This document shows, in pieces, positions 12,401 to 23,071 of a stretch of 64,000 nucleotides of DNA. Every line of letters starts with the position of its first letter. The stretch's first letter is position 1. The notes beneath the pieces were generated by a model. It worked only from the letters and a program-made list of their open reading frames with translations. It ran no database searches and was not told the origin of the DNA. Location: positions 20,005,795-20,069,794 of the forward strand of contig CM032795.1 in assembly GCA_019155185.1 (NCBI GenBank), in the 5' to 3' direction. The DNA comes from Beaufortia kweichowensis. Lineage: Eukaryota; Chordata; Actinopteri; Cypriniformes; Gastromyzontidae. Both the position numbers and the translations under genes were made by a program.

Positions 12401-14019
12401 TTTATTTATGGTTTTCAGTGCCACTTTTTTACAGGTTTCCTTTTCGATAGCAAGTTTCACTTCACCACAGACCCCTCTGTTGAAAAACATAAATAACAGC
12501 ATAAACAAATTTATCATTTTTTCCCCTTTTTAATCCTCTATCATGTTTTTTTTTAAAATCTGGAATTGCAATATTTTATTTATAGTCCACATAAACTTAG
12601 ACATCTAGGCACAAACTATTGTTAACCCTTTCAAACTTGGACAACACAGTTTCTTAACCAGCTGTGACTACAATAATGGCATTATATTTTATCAGTATCA
12701 ATAAATGCAATGTAATGCTAATTGTACAGTATTACTGGGATATTGTGAAATCTAGTTTTCTTACGTTCCGATCTTTCTGGCTATGTGGTACTTGTTGCTG
12801 AACTCTATTGGGAGATTGGGTTGGTCATCGCCCATCTTATCAATAAACATAAACACTGTGGCAAGACAACACCAACCAATCAATCAGAGTCATCTTACAC
12901 AATTTAAGAAGACATTTCATACAAAACTGAAAATACTACATTAAAGAAAATGTCATTTCTTCACACACAGAACCTGGAACACGTATATACAGTACCTTGA
13001 TGTTTCTGCTCTGCCAGTGCAATGACAGAGTTATTGCTCAGAACGCGCTGCTTGCCTTGTCCTATTTTATCATCATCCACCCACGTGCCGTTACCGCTCA
13101 AGTCCTCAATATACACAAGATTTTCATCCTGAAACATCAGCAGCAGAGAGAGAGAAGCAGATGATGATCTTTGTTATAGAGCTCGACTGATGCCATAACT
13201 AACATGGCAATAGCTATTTTTAAAAAAGGTATATATGGCTATAACAAATATGAGAAATAGTTAATCAACAATACATTATTGGCAATGATAATATGAAATT
13301 AATCAATAATTGTTTTATAAACTGTTTTAATAATGTCTTGCTTTGTAGACTAGCTCAATTATAGTTTTTTTGTGTTACAAAACTGTTGTCAGTACAGATT
13401 AATCTGCAATGTAAAAACTCTCTTAACATCTTAAAACTTGAAAAGTCAATGTAAAATAGAACATATAATTAAAAATTAAGATTAGTTTTTTCAATATGTC
13501 TTACCCTAAAAATCCTAAAGTGTTTCTTGCTGTATGTGTGAAAGCGTGCTGATTTTCTGACAGCAAAGTTACTAAAACTATAGTCGCACTTTCGGTCTCT
13601 TCCAAACGAGTACTGGTTTTCCACGCAGTCTGCAAAGTACAAAAAAGTGTCACATTCCTGTTAAACGCTATTATTACAATCACTGCTGTATGAATCTGTA
13701 TTGGAATCTATTGGTGACCTCCGGTATTTTTTAGTTTCTTTAAATAAGGTAAAAAATATACTTAACTGAGAACATTAAATCCCTGAACCAGAGGAATGAT
13801 ACGGCCCCACAGCTGAGGCTGAGGTTCTTCTTCATCTTCAGGAATGGACTGTAATTCCTGAACAGGGACGGTGTCCACTGAACTCAATGTCCCCGAGCCT
13901 GAAGAAGAACCCTGACTTGATGATGTTGGGGCGGATGAGGAACTGGACCCAGGCTGGGATTGGGTCTGGGACTGTGTCTGGGATTGTGATTGGCCACTTG
14001 GTCCGGCTTCTTCAGACAT
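9461..14019 (-). CDS. chek2: Checkpoint kinase 2
   Basis: Fourteen coding exons, complement of 9461-9520, 9609-9662, 9770-9855, 9960-10075, 10448-10611, 10836-10922, 11587-11686, 12104-12168, 12248-12301, 12380-12476, 12765-12855, 12996-13128, 13505-13629 and 13767-14019, sum to 1485 nt (494 aa). CHK2 is the nuclear Ser/Thr kinase activated by ATM after double-strand breaks. Domains in order: an SQ/TQ-rich N-terminus (six SQ/TQ pairs at 11-22, one at 35); an FHA domain from about 85 with FGRD (R95), SKKHF (S118) and SGNGT; a kinase domain with GTGVCG (200-205), VALK (K222), HRDLKPEN (315-322), activation-loop T353 and T357 in TLCGTPTYLAPE, and DYWSLGV; and a basic C-terminal tail KRKAQEGEGEPSSKRK, a probable NLS. 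Oddities: the metal-binding triplet is D338-F339-N340 rather than DFG, and the residue matching human Thr68 is Val53 (VQEL). It is convergent with gstt1. Confidence 0.96.
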
Positions 14020-14870
14020 GATGTTTATTTAATTCTGGAGAGCGAGCGAAACAAAATGTAAGACACGTGGCAATAAAACAACACAATTTGATTATTTATC
14101 TACTTAATAATACAGTCAAATAAGCAGCTATTACCAGTCCAACTAAATAATGAAAAAAGTAAAAGAATTATTTATTATTGGCACTAATTACATTGTGCAG
14201 AGAACTTTTATTTGAAGCTTTAAGTCCATATTAAAATCACACTTAAGCCATTTTTTATGCAATTAGTAATAGGTTTACATGTTCAAAAAACAAAATATAT
14301 TTTTGTAAGACATCAGCACTCGGAAAATGTGTATTTTACAAATTATTAGTGATATCTGATGTTTGATATATTAATATAAGGTTAAATAAAAGTGACACAA
14401 AACAAGTTTTAATCACAACATGTAAATGAAAGGAATACATTGCAAATTCAGTTTCTTAGATTTAGAATTCAAGTCTACTGATTACATGCAAGACGTAGAT
14501 CAATGCAATGCAAAGCAATTAAGTTTAATTAAAAAAACTAATCAGAGAAAAAGTATACAAAAACAATAAAGCTTGCACACAGCACAGTAATAACTTGCAT
14601 TTCCGTTTCGGAAAATAAGCGGTCAAGAATGCGCTTGTTTATATTCAGCTAAAATTTTCATTAGGAAGCATCGAAGCGAACATCACATGTAATTAAAACA
14701 GCACATTAAAATGCGTACCTTTGTCAAGTCTTCTTTTCAAAATAATGTTTGCAGAACTGGATTATCAGGCAGCATGGGCACCACATCAATCTGCCGGGAA
14801 AACTCACTCGCCTCCAATACGAGTTTCAAAGTGAACTTCCCATAACATCTTTCGGCCAATCAGAAAGAGC
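14020..14870 (-). promoter_or_regulatory. chek2: chek2 5' UTR intron, noncoding first exon and promoter
   Basis: On the minus strand a splice acceptor (CTCTCCAG) lies at 14035-14038, so exon sequence resumes only 15 nt before the ATG. A matching donor (CAAAG then GTACGC) lies at 14718/14719. This implies a noncoding first exon from 14719 to roughly 14830 and a 5' UTR intron of about 680 bp. A CCAAT motif on the plus strand at 14856-14860 (ATTGG on minus), in a locally GC-richer patch, probably marks the promoter. The intron itself is AT-rich with nothing else visible. Confidence 0.5.
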
Positions 14871-15283
14871 GCAAAGGCTCACTGGAAATGAAGTTTATAG
14901 AAAATCCCTGTATATTCCTTATTTGTTTATTTATTTTTCATTTGTAATGTTATATAATACATCGTTTTAAAGTAGTAGTAATAGCACTAATATTAATATA
15001 CTAATATTTTTATCATAATCATTATACATTTATATTTGGCAGAAGCTTTCATATAAAGCGACTTTTAATCAGTATGAGTGTTCCCTGGGGTCCAAACCTG
15101 TGACCTCTTGCCACAGAAACAAGTACATTTATTTGTTTATTTTCCCTCTTTCTTTTTTATTCCTCTGTTTCGTTTTTTACAGTTTTGCTACTGTGCATCT
15201 GGACTTTTATTTTGACACAATTCTAAACATATAAACGGAAGCGCGAAACTCACGCTCTTATATCACTGTTACTGTGGCTAAGC
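14871..15283. other. Divergent chek2-hscb intergenic region
   Basis: About 400 bp separate the inferred chek2 start from hscb. It contains a minus-oriented SINE fragment (15025-15112) and, close to the hscb ATG, an ETS-like CGGAAG at 15236-15241 followed by gcgcgaaact, a plausible hscb core promoter element. No coding signal is visible. Confidence 0.5.
15025..15112 (-). repeat. tRNA-derived SINE fragment, reverse orientation
   Basis: It begins with a degenerate catttatatttggcagaagc and continues ataaagcgactt, the reverse complement of the AAGTCGCTTTGGATAAAAGC-type SINE tail. It ends in ggggtccaaacctgtgacct, a degenerate reverse B-box region. The same element occurs in forward orientation at 21722-21866. 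Confidence 0.7.
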
Positions 15284-18200
15284 ATGGCAACTTTAAATAG
15301 ACTTCGATTTTTAATAACTTTTCAGGGATTTAAGCATGCGAGTGATTTTATATCAAAGGGACAATGTCGTATTATTTCGACGCATTCGTGTTTTGCTTTA
15401 GGAACGTCTCTGACCGTTCACAGTAATGACATGAAGGGCGTTTTTCATAATAAATCAGCCGATGGAAACCGGACACTGAACTGCAGGTGTTTCTGTACTG
15501 TTACAGCCAGCAGACTTTGCTGGAACTGCGGAAATTCTGCTGAATTATTCTTCTGTTCATCCTGCAAAGTCATCCAGCCTCCTCATAACAACACTAACTA
15601 TTTTCATATATTTAACTGGTAAGTTAACTGGAGGTTCATGCAGTTTATACATTATAAATGTGTGTCACATGAATACAAGTGTGTATTAATTCATATGCGT
15701 GGCATGGTACATATGGTTTCTCTCTGTTTTCATTTTTAGTTAAAAGGCCTTACAGATGGATAACCCTGATAAGTTTAATTTATTAGAAGATTTATATATC
15801 ACCTATAAGTTACATACATTTTTGGTAATGTATATAATCATAAATAAAATGGCACAAATTTGTACCCTCTCGTCTTTTCAAACCCACAAGGCTTTCTTTT
15901 TACTGTACTACGTCACATATTTAGCATCATTTATTTTTCTTGGCAATCCTTTTTATATAAGAGAAGTGTTGCTGTGAATGTCAAACTCCAAAACGACAAA
16001 GAAAGCCTAATGTTCTGAATTCCAAATCTACTGAAATCATCCAATATTTTTTTTAAATGACAAAATCTGTATAGATTTAGATTATAGTCCACATATCACC
16101 GGGACACTCTTTTGATACTTTCATTGTGTTAATTCTGAAAAAAATCTTTTTAAAAAACATGTTCTCTCATGGATTTCATCATGTTTCTCTCTCCTTAGTC
16201 AAGAAAAGTTTTCTCTGGATACCCAGAAACTTCAAAAAACATACCTTGAGCTACAAAGATTTCTTCATCCTGACAACTTCAGCCAGAAATCAGAGGTACT
16301 GGGCTATATTATAAGAACTTTTTGTATGTGATGCTTCACAAAGCTCAATGTTGTAATCAAGCTGTCTGTGAGTGACATCCCATAATTTGTTTTGACCTAG
16401 TCTGCCATTATGATGCTGTGCAGACATCCACAAGTGCTCTCTTTTAAATGACACATTTTAAATGATCACAGTGTTTGCTGTTGAATAGTGGAGCATTTGT
16501 TTTAGGGGTAGTTTATTGGCTCGAGTCCTATCTAAACATGTCATTAAAAATGGAATGAATGAATGTGTGGTATAACACTTAAAATATCACACATTGTCAG
16601 CCTCAGTGTTACATAGATGAGATCAGTTGTGTTTGTAATCTGCATGTGGATGATTGTGGGGAAAACAAAGTTGAGGGATGATAATTAAAAACAAAAAGAG
16701 TTAATATCTGTAGTATTATAACTATGTTTATTTCATAATTATTGCAGACTGGATAATTGCTTTATTTATGTTTGTATTTATTATTGAATGGATTCATTTA
16801 TATTTTTTTATTCCATTTTTTTTATTGACATCCCTCGGCATCCACAGTCCAGGTCCCACTTAATGCCAAAATCAAATGGAAAAAGAAAAATTATATTTTG
16901 GATAAAGAAAATAAAAGCTTTTAAGAACCGTTAAGTGACATTATTTTGATGACATATTAAATTATTCATGCGGTTGTTGTTTTATTTATGTGTAAAAACT
17001 GTGTTTTTATTTATTCATTTATCTTTCAATTTCTGGGTGATGAAATGTGTCCTTCATGACAGATTTTGTGAGATTGACCCTTTGACCCTTTTTCCTTCAG
17101 ACATTTCCAGCATATTCCCAGGTTAGTTATCTGTTTAGATGTGAAGGTAAAGGCTGTATTCTCGATCATTCATAGAAGCCCGCAGACAGCTCTCGACTGA
17201 TTGGTGCATGCGTTACGTACCCGATCGTGTCTCCTGACAGCAAAAGCGAGTTGGATGTTCATCCTCCAGGTTTTGGCAACTCTGACAGCTGAAAATGTTT
17301 TTCTTCTGCAAGTCATTTCATTCGTTTCTCACCTCTTATTCCACCTGACGTCTCGCTGACGAATCTCATCACAGCTCAGACCCTCTGCGTCCACCCACAC
17401 GCTGAGATCCTTCAGGAAAAACACAATTATCAACATTGCTGGGGTTTCGTTTTTTGACAATTCACTGCATTCCCGAGAGGAAATCCTCACCACAAATGCA
17501 GAATTTGTCATGATATCCTAAAATAAATGTGACAATGCTACAAAATTATATAATGTTCTGGATGGTTTGAAAACTTTTGGGCTTTTGTTTTTGCTATAGT
17601 CTTCTGTTAATATCCTTTGTACGGTTGCTTTGTGTATTTATCTACCGTGTGTCTGTTTTTGGCTGACACGATTGTTTTTAATATGATAAAAACAATTTTA
17701 ATATGACGTGATCTGGTCTTGTTTACAGAAGGAGCAGGAGTATTCAGAAACACAGTCAGCCCTGGTAAACAAAGCCTACAGAACTCTACAGAAACCTTTG
17801 AGTCGGGCCATATACATGGTAAATATTTTAGTTTTTGGTAGAGTTTGGGATATGAAAAAAGTAGGTTATAAACACAAAAAGTATGACACTTAAGTCAGAC
17901 CTAAAAATGTATAAATGTCTTTGCACTATATGGGCAATTCTAGTGTTATGGATGTGACGGACAAAACCTGAAATATACATTTTCCAGAATGTATTTATTA
18001 CCAATATATTGAATCATCTGTTTATGTTTTACTAAAGCCCTGTTGATAGAGTCCAGACATCAAACTATATCAGTCTGTGCACAAGTTATCTATTTAAAAA
18101 CTGGAAATATACATGTGTTATGGATGTGACTACAAAGAACACACGTTTTTTAAAAGGGCGTCATACTTTGTAGGATTTCTGTGAATTAAAATGCACAAAC

Positions 18201-19437
18201 CAGAAGCAAAATAACACAAAAAATGGAGAAGAGATGACTCAAAAATAAAATGCAATAGTTTTTTTATTTTAATTTACATGTGCTCCTTTATATGAAATAT
18301 GAACTCTTGTTGTGGATGTAACGATTCTGAAAACAGCACTTTGCCTGACTATGAAAAATCATGATTTAAACATAAAAATGCTTTATAAACTTTGAAAAGC
18401 ACCTCACACGCGTATTTAAACCACTAAATATTCACATCTGAGCTATCGGTATGATGAAAACATTTGGTAAAAACTTTATTCTTTAAAGAAAGGTTGACAT
18501 TTGCATAGAATTGCCCAAATGATAAACTACACCTGAGGTTATTTTGCTTGAAAGTTAAACCGGTGATTTTATACAGTTGACCAACTAGTTAAGAGTTAGC
18601 TTTGAGAAAAGTCTTAAAAAGGACCTGTTGGCAAACATATTTTTCACACAGAAAAAATATAGGTTTTATCTTACTTGAGAAACTTTGCCCTCTTTGCTAA
18701 ACTTTCAATCCATTCATAAAGCAAACATGGACTTTTATTTTGTAGCCTGTAATGTCTGCTCTTTATAACCTTGATCTTCTGTTCTAGCTGGAGCTACAGG
18801 GCGTCTTACTGGAGGAGGGTACGGATGCCACAGCCGACCCTTCATTTCTCCTGGAGGTCATGGAGGTCAACGAGAGCCTTGCAGAGACTCACAACCAAGA
18901 TGAGATCGGCGCTATCGGGCAGTCTGTGCAAGGTGTGTAGCACAAAAAGGAAGTGATTGTAGAAATATAGCTGTTTGCCCACACATGTCGTTTGTTTGCT
19001 TGTTTACGTGTATGTTTGTAGATCTAGGTTCATTCCATCAGAAAGTTCAAGGTTTTTGACTTAATGTTTTGTATTTCATTCATTTAGTGATGGATCGGTT
19101 ATAGTGTAAACGTTAAGTCTAAAAGGATGCAGCATTCCGGATGTTTATATTTTTCTCTATTCCTCCACCAGATAAACTAAAAGAGTTGACTGAACAGGTG
19201 AATTCGTCTCTGAACAAAGGTATTCTTTCCCCCATCTGTGACCTCACAAATTTGACAGATATTCAGTGCCAAGGCCACATTTACACGCACATTTCCTTGG
19301 CGTGCGATTGGAAAATAGCTGGTTTTGTGTTTCTTTTCACAGGAGATCTGCTGATGACCAAAGGGCTTCTGATGCAAATGAAATACTTGACAAATATAGA
19401 GGAGAAGGTGAAAAAGAGAATAACAGAGAGTTGGTAA
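15284..19437 (+). CDS. hscb: HSCB, mitochondrial J-domain co-chaperone for Fe-S clusters
   Basis: Six exons, 15284-15618, 16199-16295, 17729-17818, 18788-18932, 19172-19219 and 19343-19437, total 810 nt (269 aa). HSCB delivers the ISCU scaffold to the mitochondrial HSP70 (HSPA9) and stimulates its ATPase during iron-sulfur cluster transfer. The basic N-terminus without acidic residues in its first 20 positions fits a mitochondrial presequence. Two CxxC pairs (C79/C82 in CWNCG and C91/C94 in CSSC) form the zinc-binding module of metazoan HSCB. The J domain carries HPD at 135-137 in FLHPDNF. The C-terminal three-helix domain that binds ISCU follows, ending YLTNIEEKVKKRITESW. An AATAAA at 19572-19577 is the likely poly(A) signal. 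Length is close to the human protein, which I recall as about 235 residues; the excess is in the presequence. It is divergent from chek2, as in other vertebrates. Confidence 0.95.
17213..17517 (-). CDS. Candidate small spliced gene nested antisense in hscb intron 2
   Basis: On the minus strand three candidate exons, 17491-17517 (after acceptor TTTATTTTAG), 17333-17409 and 17213-17288, are bounded by GTGAGG/CTGAAG and GTGAGA/TTTCAG. From ATG at 17511 the joined frame is 174 nt and predicts 57 aa ending at TAA 17213-17215. The middle segment reads DLSVWVDAEGLSCDEIRQRD and the last contains CQSCQNLEDEHPTRFCC, a CxxC-x12-CC pattern that could bind metal. The first exon is open upstream (Asp-Ile before the Met), so more 5' exons may exist. 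A further donor (GTACGT) overlaps the stop, so the tail may also be spliced onward. The first putative intron is 81 nt and in frame, so a retained form is also open (60 aa). I recognise no family. The local GC content is higher than in the surrounding intron. Expression is unproven. Confidence 0.4.
17931..18517. mobile_element. Non-autonomous DNA transposon in hscb intron 3
   Basis: Perfect 12-bp inverted termini tgggcaattcta (17931-17942) and tagaattgccca (18506-18517) bound a 587-bp AT-rich element without coding capacity. Internally the phrase gttatggatgtgac occurs at 17944 and again near 18118, and a related form near 18313, so it has internal subrepeats. It lies wholly within hscb intron 3 (17819-18787). 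Confidence 0.7.
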
Positions 19438-20758
19438 GGGAGCGTAAAAAATTGACAATATTTTAAACTTCCAATTCATTGATAAAATGTCACACTTGCG
19501 CTTTCACATTTAATTGTACTATTTAATGTTATTATTGTTTTTATTTCTTGGATTATTATTGTTGACAATTAAATAAAATACATTTATTTTAAAGCTACTG
19601 TCGAATGTTTGTGTATTGTAAGGGTAAAACACAGTACATTTTTACATTTTATGAAGAACGTGCTTGTCTGTAAAACACCACGCCAGAGTGTTGCTAGGGT
19701 GTTCTGAACAGTTGTGCAGTCGAAATAGCCCACCGGTTTTCTTTCTACCACATTCTGGTTGCTGCTTATTGCTCGGTCAATGCAATTGTGTTAAAATTTT
19801 TGTCCATTTTGTCATCCGACAGAGAAATCCATAAGAAAAGTAATATCACATCTCTCCTCAACAATTCACATTATTTAGACTTCCTCTAAGTGCAGATGTC
19901 AAAATGTGTTTGTTGCCATGTTTATTTGGTGCCGACCTATTAGGCAAACAGACAAAATAAACCCACAAAATGATGAAACTCTTTCTAAGACAAGAAATCT
20001 GTGTTTGTTCAGCCGATCCCTCTTTAAATCTTAAGTGCTCATCCTTGTGCATGCAAAATCTCTGCAATGCTTTTAGTGATAAATGTTTTTTATTTCTCTG
20101 TAATGGAGGCTGATTCATTAAAATGTAATTGGAGCAGGATTTTAGATGATGTCATTACTCTGGACATGCAGTCTCTCATTAGATACTGCAGAGACTAAAT
20201 TTCTTTATTGTACCAGTTTGTACAATCGCTTGCGGTGTGAAATGAATTAAATTACATAATAATGGCCATATCGAACCAGGATTTATGAAAGTGAGTGTTT
20301 ATGAAGAAACTAGGTGTAAATGTTTTCACTGACCTGTAGGGGGAAGCATGTGACCTCACCATATAGGTTCTAAGTGAGTGGGTGAAATATAGGTTTATAA
20401 AATGTATATTCCTCTCGTAATGAAAGAGTATCGCCTGAGCTGCTTTTATATTTGCATCTCACACTTTGATTTAAATAAGTATAAAATATTATTTTTTTCC
20501 TCCTTCAGATGGAAAATATTTTTTTCTTGAAGGAGGGTTTGTATACAAAATGTTTAGGCTGTTTGCTAAAGCAACGTCACTGATATACTTCTTATACTTA
20601 CTATTGCTCATACCCCTGACTCTTAAATTATAAATGTGGCTTGAGGAGAGGTGTGATGATTTTTTACCTGACAGATGATGAAACATTTTAAAAATTGTAT
20701 TGATTTACATTTAAGGTTGATCTTGAGCCATATCTTCAAAGCAGAATATCATAGAGCC

Positions 20759-21013
20759 TTAAAGGGATAGTTCACCCAAAAATAAAAATTTGAGTTATTA
20801 TTTATTTATTTATTTAATCTGTCTAACACAAGTTATTTTGAGAAATGTCTCTGTATCCATACAATGGAACTTATTGGGGGTTAGTATTGTTTAGTTCTTC
20901 AAAATATCTTATTCTGTGTTCTGTAGAAAAAAAAAATGCATACAGGTTTTGAATGACATGAGGATGAATAAATAAGGAAGGAATTAAATTTTTTGGTTGA
21001 ACTATCCCTTTAA
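20759..21013. mobile_element. Full-length TTAA-bounded MITE, about 255 bp
   Basis: The element begins TTAAAGGGATAGTTC and ends GAACTATCCCTTTAA, perfect 15-bp inverted termini ending in TTAA, which suggests a piggyBac-type target site. Its interior contains atacaatggaacttattggg, aaatatctta and gaatgacatgaggatgaata. It has no open reading frame. Shorter or decayed relatives are present elsewhere in the window. Confidence 0.85.
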
Positions 21014-21721
21014 AAGTGAGTTTGGGCTGGGTTGCAATGATCTGTCAACCTCCCAGTACAACACCTTAAAATATGCCAAAATTTGCACAGACAAGCACCA
21101 GGAACATGTTCTTTAGAAAATCTTAAAACCAAAGATCACAGTGACCTTGTGGCTTTGCGACCCTGAAAGCTGGCACTGTAGAAGCCATCATTATTTTCAA
21201 GTAAATGTCATCAACATTGACGGCAAAGCATACAAGGCCAGAAGATTCATTGGAGGTTAGAAAAACAGCTTAAGCATGCCAGTTTGCATTTAATCTTCAG
21301 TTTAAATCCGTGTAATGCCGCTGGAGCGGTGCCCTGCGGATGTACCGCTGCAAACGCGACTCGACTTGCTTGTTTATTAAGTCAAGAACGACAGCGTCAC
21401 GTTCTTAAATCTCCCTCACAGGTGACACTGTTTCCTTAATACGTGAAGATGTGCTGTGAATTAAAGCACAGCCGACTGAGAGAATGAGAGATTGGAGATG
21501 GGTGGCCATCTGATTATGATTCATCCCATAATCGGAAGGCATCTGCAGCTCTGCCAAATTAATGGGAAAACATGATCGACCAATTCTGAAGCTACTGCTG
21601 TTTCCAGCTACTCTTTCAAATTGGGTTTGAAGTGAAGAAAGCGTGAGACATGAAGGGTTTGCAGGGAAGAGAAAAACAAATTTTTAACTGTCAGCATTGG
21701 GGAAATTGAGTTGGATAGTTT

Positions 21722-21866
21722 GCTATCAGCTTTCCTGTAACTCAGTTGATAAGAACATGGAGCTAGGGTCATTGGTTCGATCCCAAGGATTGCACATAAA
21801 AATGTATTTTAAGGTTTGCACTGTAAGTCACTTTGGATAAAACCATCTGCCAAATGCATAAATGTG
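21722..21866 (+). mobile_element. tRNA-derived SINE
   Basis: A tRNA-like head (gtaactcagttgataagaac with an A-box-like segment, and a B box ggttcgatccc at 21775-21785) is followed by a tail tgtaagtcactttggataaa, then accatctgccaaatg. The tail is shared with fragments at 15025-15112, 34645-34742 and 59785-59845, defining one SINE family. Confidence 0.8.
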
Positions 21867-21999
21867 AATGTTACGCTTAAGTCATGAAGGTGAAACGTGG
21901 TACCACTAACATCAAATTTATTTGGTGACTTGTTGCATTCTCATCACTGTTACAGACGAGCCCAGTTTTCTCTTTCAGGTCGAGTATCAAGTTTAAAGA

Positions 22000-22135
22000 G
22001 AGTCTGAGTAGGTAAGCTGGAACACAAAAGACTATTCTAAAGAATGTTAGTAACCAAACAACCTTGACCCCCATTGTATGAACACAAAACCACATTTCTT
22101 AAAATATCTTCTTTTGTGTTCTGCAGAAGAAAGAG
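22000..22135. repeat. Decayed copy of the AAAGGGATAGTTC MITE family, internal part
   Basis: It contains gttagtaaccaaacaacctt, gacccccattgtatg and aaatatcttcttttgtgttc, internal landmarks of this family. Termini are missing. Confidence 0.6.
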
Positions 22136-22451
22136 GGCCCTTTTCAGATGATTTAGTGTATGACGTATGATAAGTGATCTCATGTAGACAGGGTTTGAAT
22201 TATCTCAAACATGCTAATGAGATGTTTACCCTTAGCAATCTTTATCTCGTCTGCTGTTTGATGTTCTACATTAATAGTCAGTGATATCATACGCAGCGCT
22301 GCTGTTTGAATCTGACTCACAATTGTTTTAGTTTGGCTGAACGTGTTAAATGTGTCAGTATGTCACATGAATCAGTATGATGCTCTTACGTTTTGATCAC
22401 ATGCACCAAAAAAGAGAAAAACCTGAAAGTGTACAATATCACTAATATCAC

Positions 22452-22493
22452 ACAATATCACTAAAGAAAGATTCTTTTCTTTAGTGATATTGT
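22452..22493. repeat. Perfect 18-bp inverted repeat with 6-nt loop
   Basis: The arm acaatatcactaaagaaa (22452-22469) is followed by gattct and the exact reverse complement tttctttagtgatattgt (22476-22493). It could form a stable hairpin. A partial third copy, acaatatcactaatatc, precedes it at about 22434. Confidence 0.85.
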
Positions 22494-23071
22494 ATTTATG
22501 GCAGTGCCATATGCTTTAAAAAAAAAATAATTTAATGATTACATTTAAACCTCTTTTCAAATTTCTATGAACGTAATGCAATTGTGAACATTACGTTGGT
22601 ATTAACCATACATGCTTTAAATCTATGCTGTTTTAAAAATAAGTTGTTTTACATTGTATTACAGTACAGTAAAATCTATTCATGCATTTATTGTTAAATG
22701 TGCATAAAATAATGCTACAATCCCCAAAATCCTAATAGTCCCAAATAAGTTTGTGTAACACAGTATGAATCTTTGTCTTTTGATTTTAGGTTGCAATGTG
22801 ACCTTGGCATGTTTATGAAATTCAGACATGAACAGCTGTGAAAATTTGGTTTTTCTTAGTCAAGTTCATAGTTCATAGACTGGTGAATGGACTAGAGGAA
22901 AATATCAGTAGCCTTCATGATCTTGCTCTTATTAACTTCAAAAGACTCTGGCCTCTCTTTCAGAACATCTAATGAGACGTCAAGCTTTTCTTCTTTGCCT
23001 AAAATCCATAATCAGGTTTGCTCCAGCTGAGAAATATGAAGCTTGAAGCTCATCCACCTTTGTGAATATTA

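Larger units (their letters stand above)
19438..23071. other. Intergenic region downstream of hscb
   Basis: After the hscb 3' UTR (poly(A) signal 19572-19577) this 3.6 kb holds repeats: a full-length TTAA MITE, a SINE, a decayed MITE and a hairpin, all listed separately. The part from about 21300 to 21640 is less AT-rich, not recognisably repetitive and has no open frame of note; it could be conserved noncoding DNA. A minus-strand AATAAA at 22687-22692 could serve the gene ending at 23072. Open frames such as minus 19858-20118 lack exon features. Confidence 0.5.
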
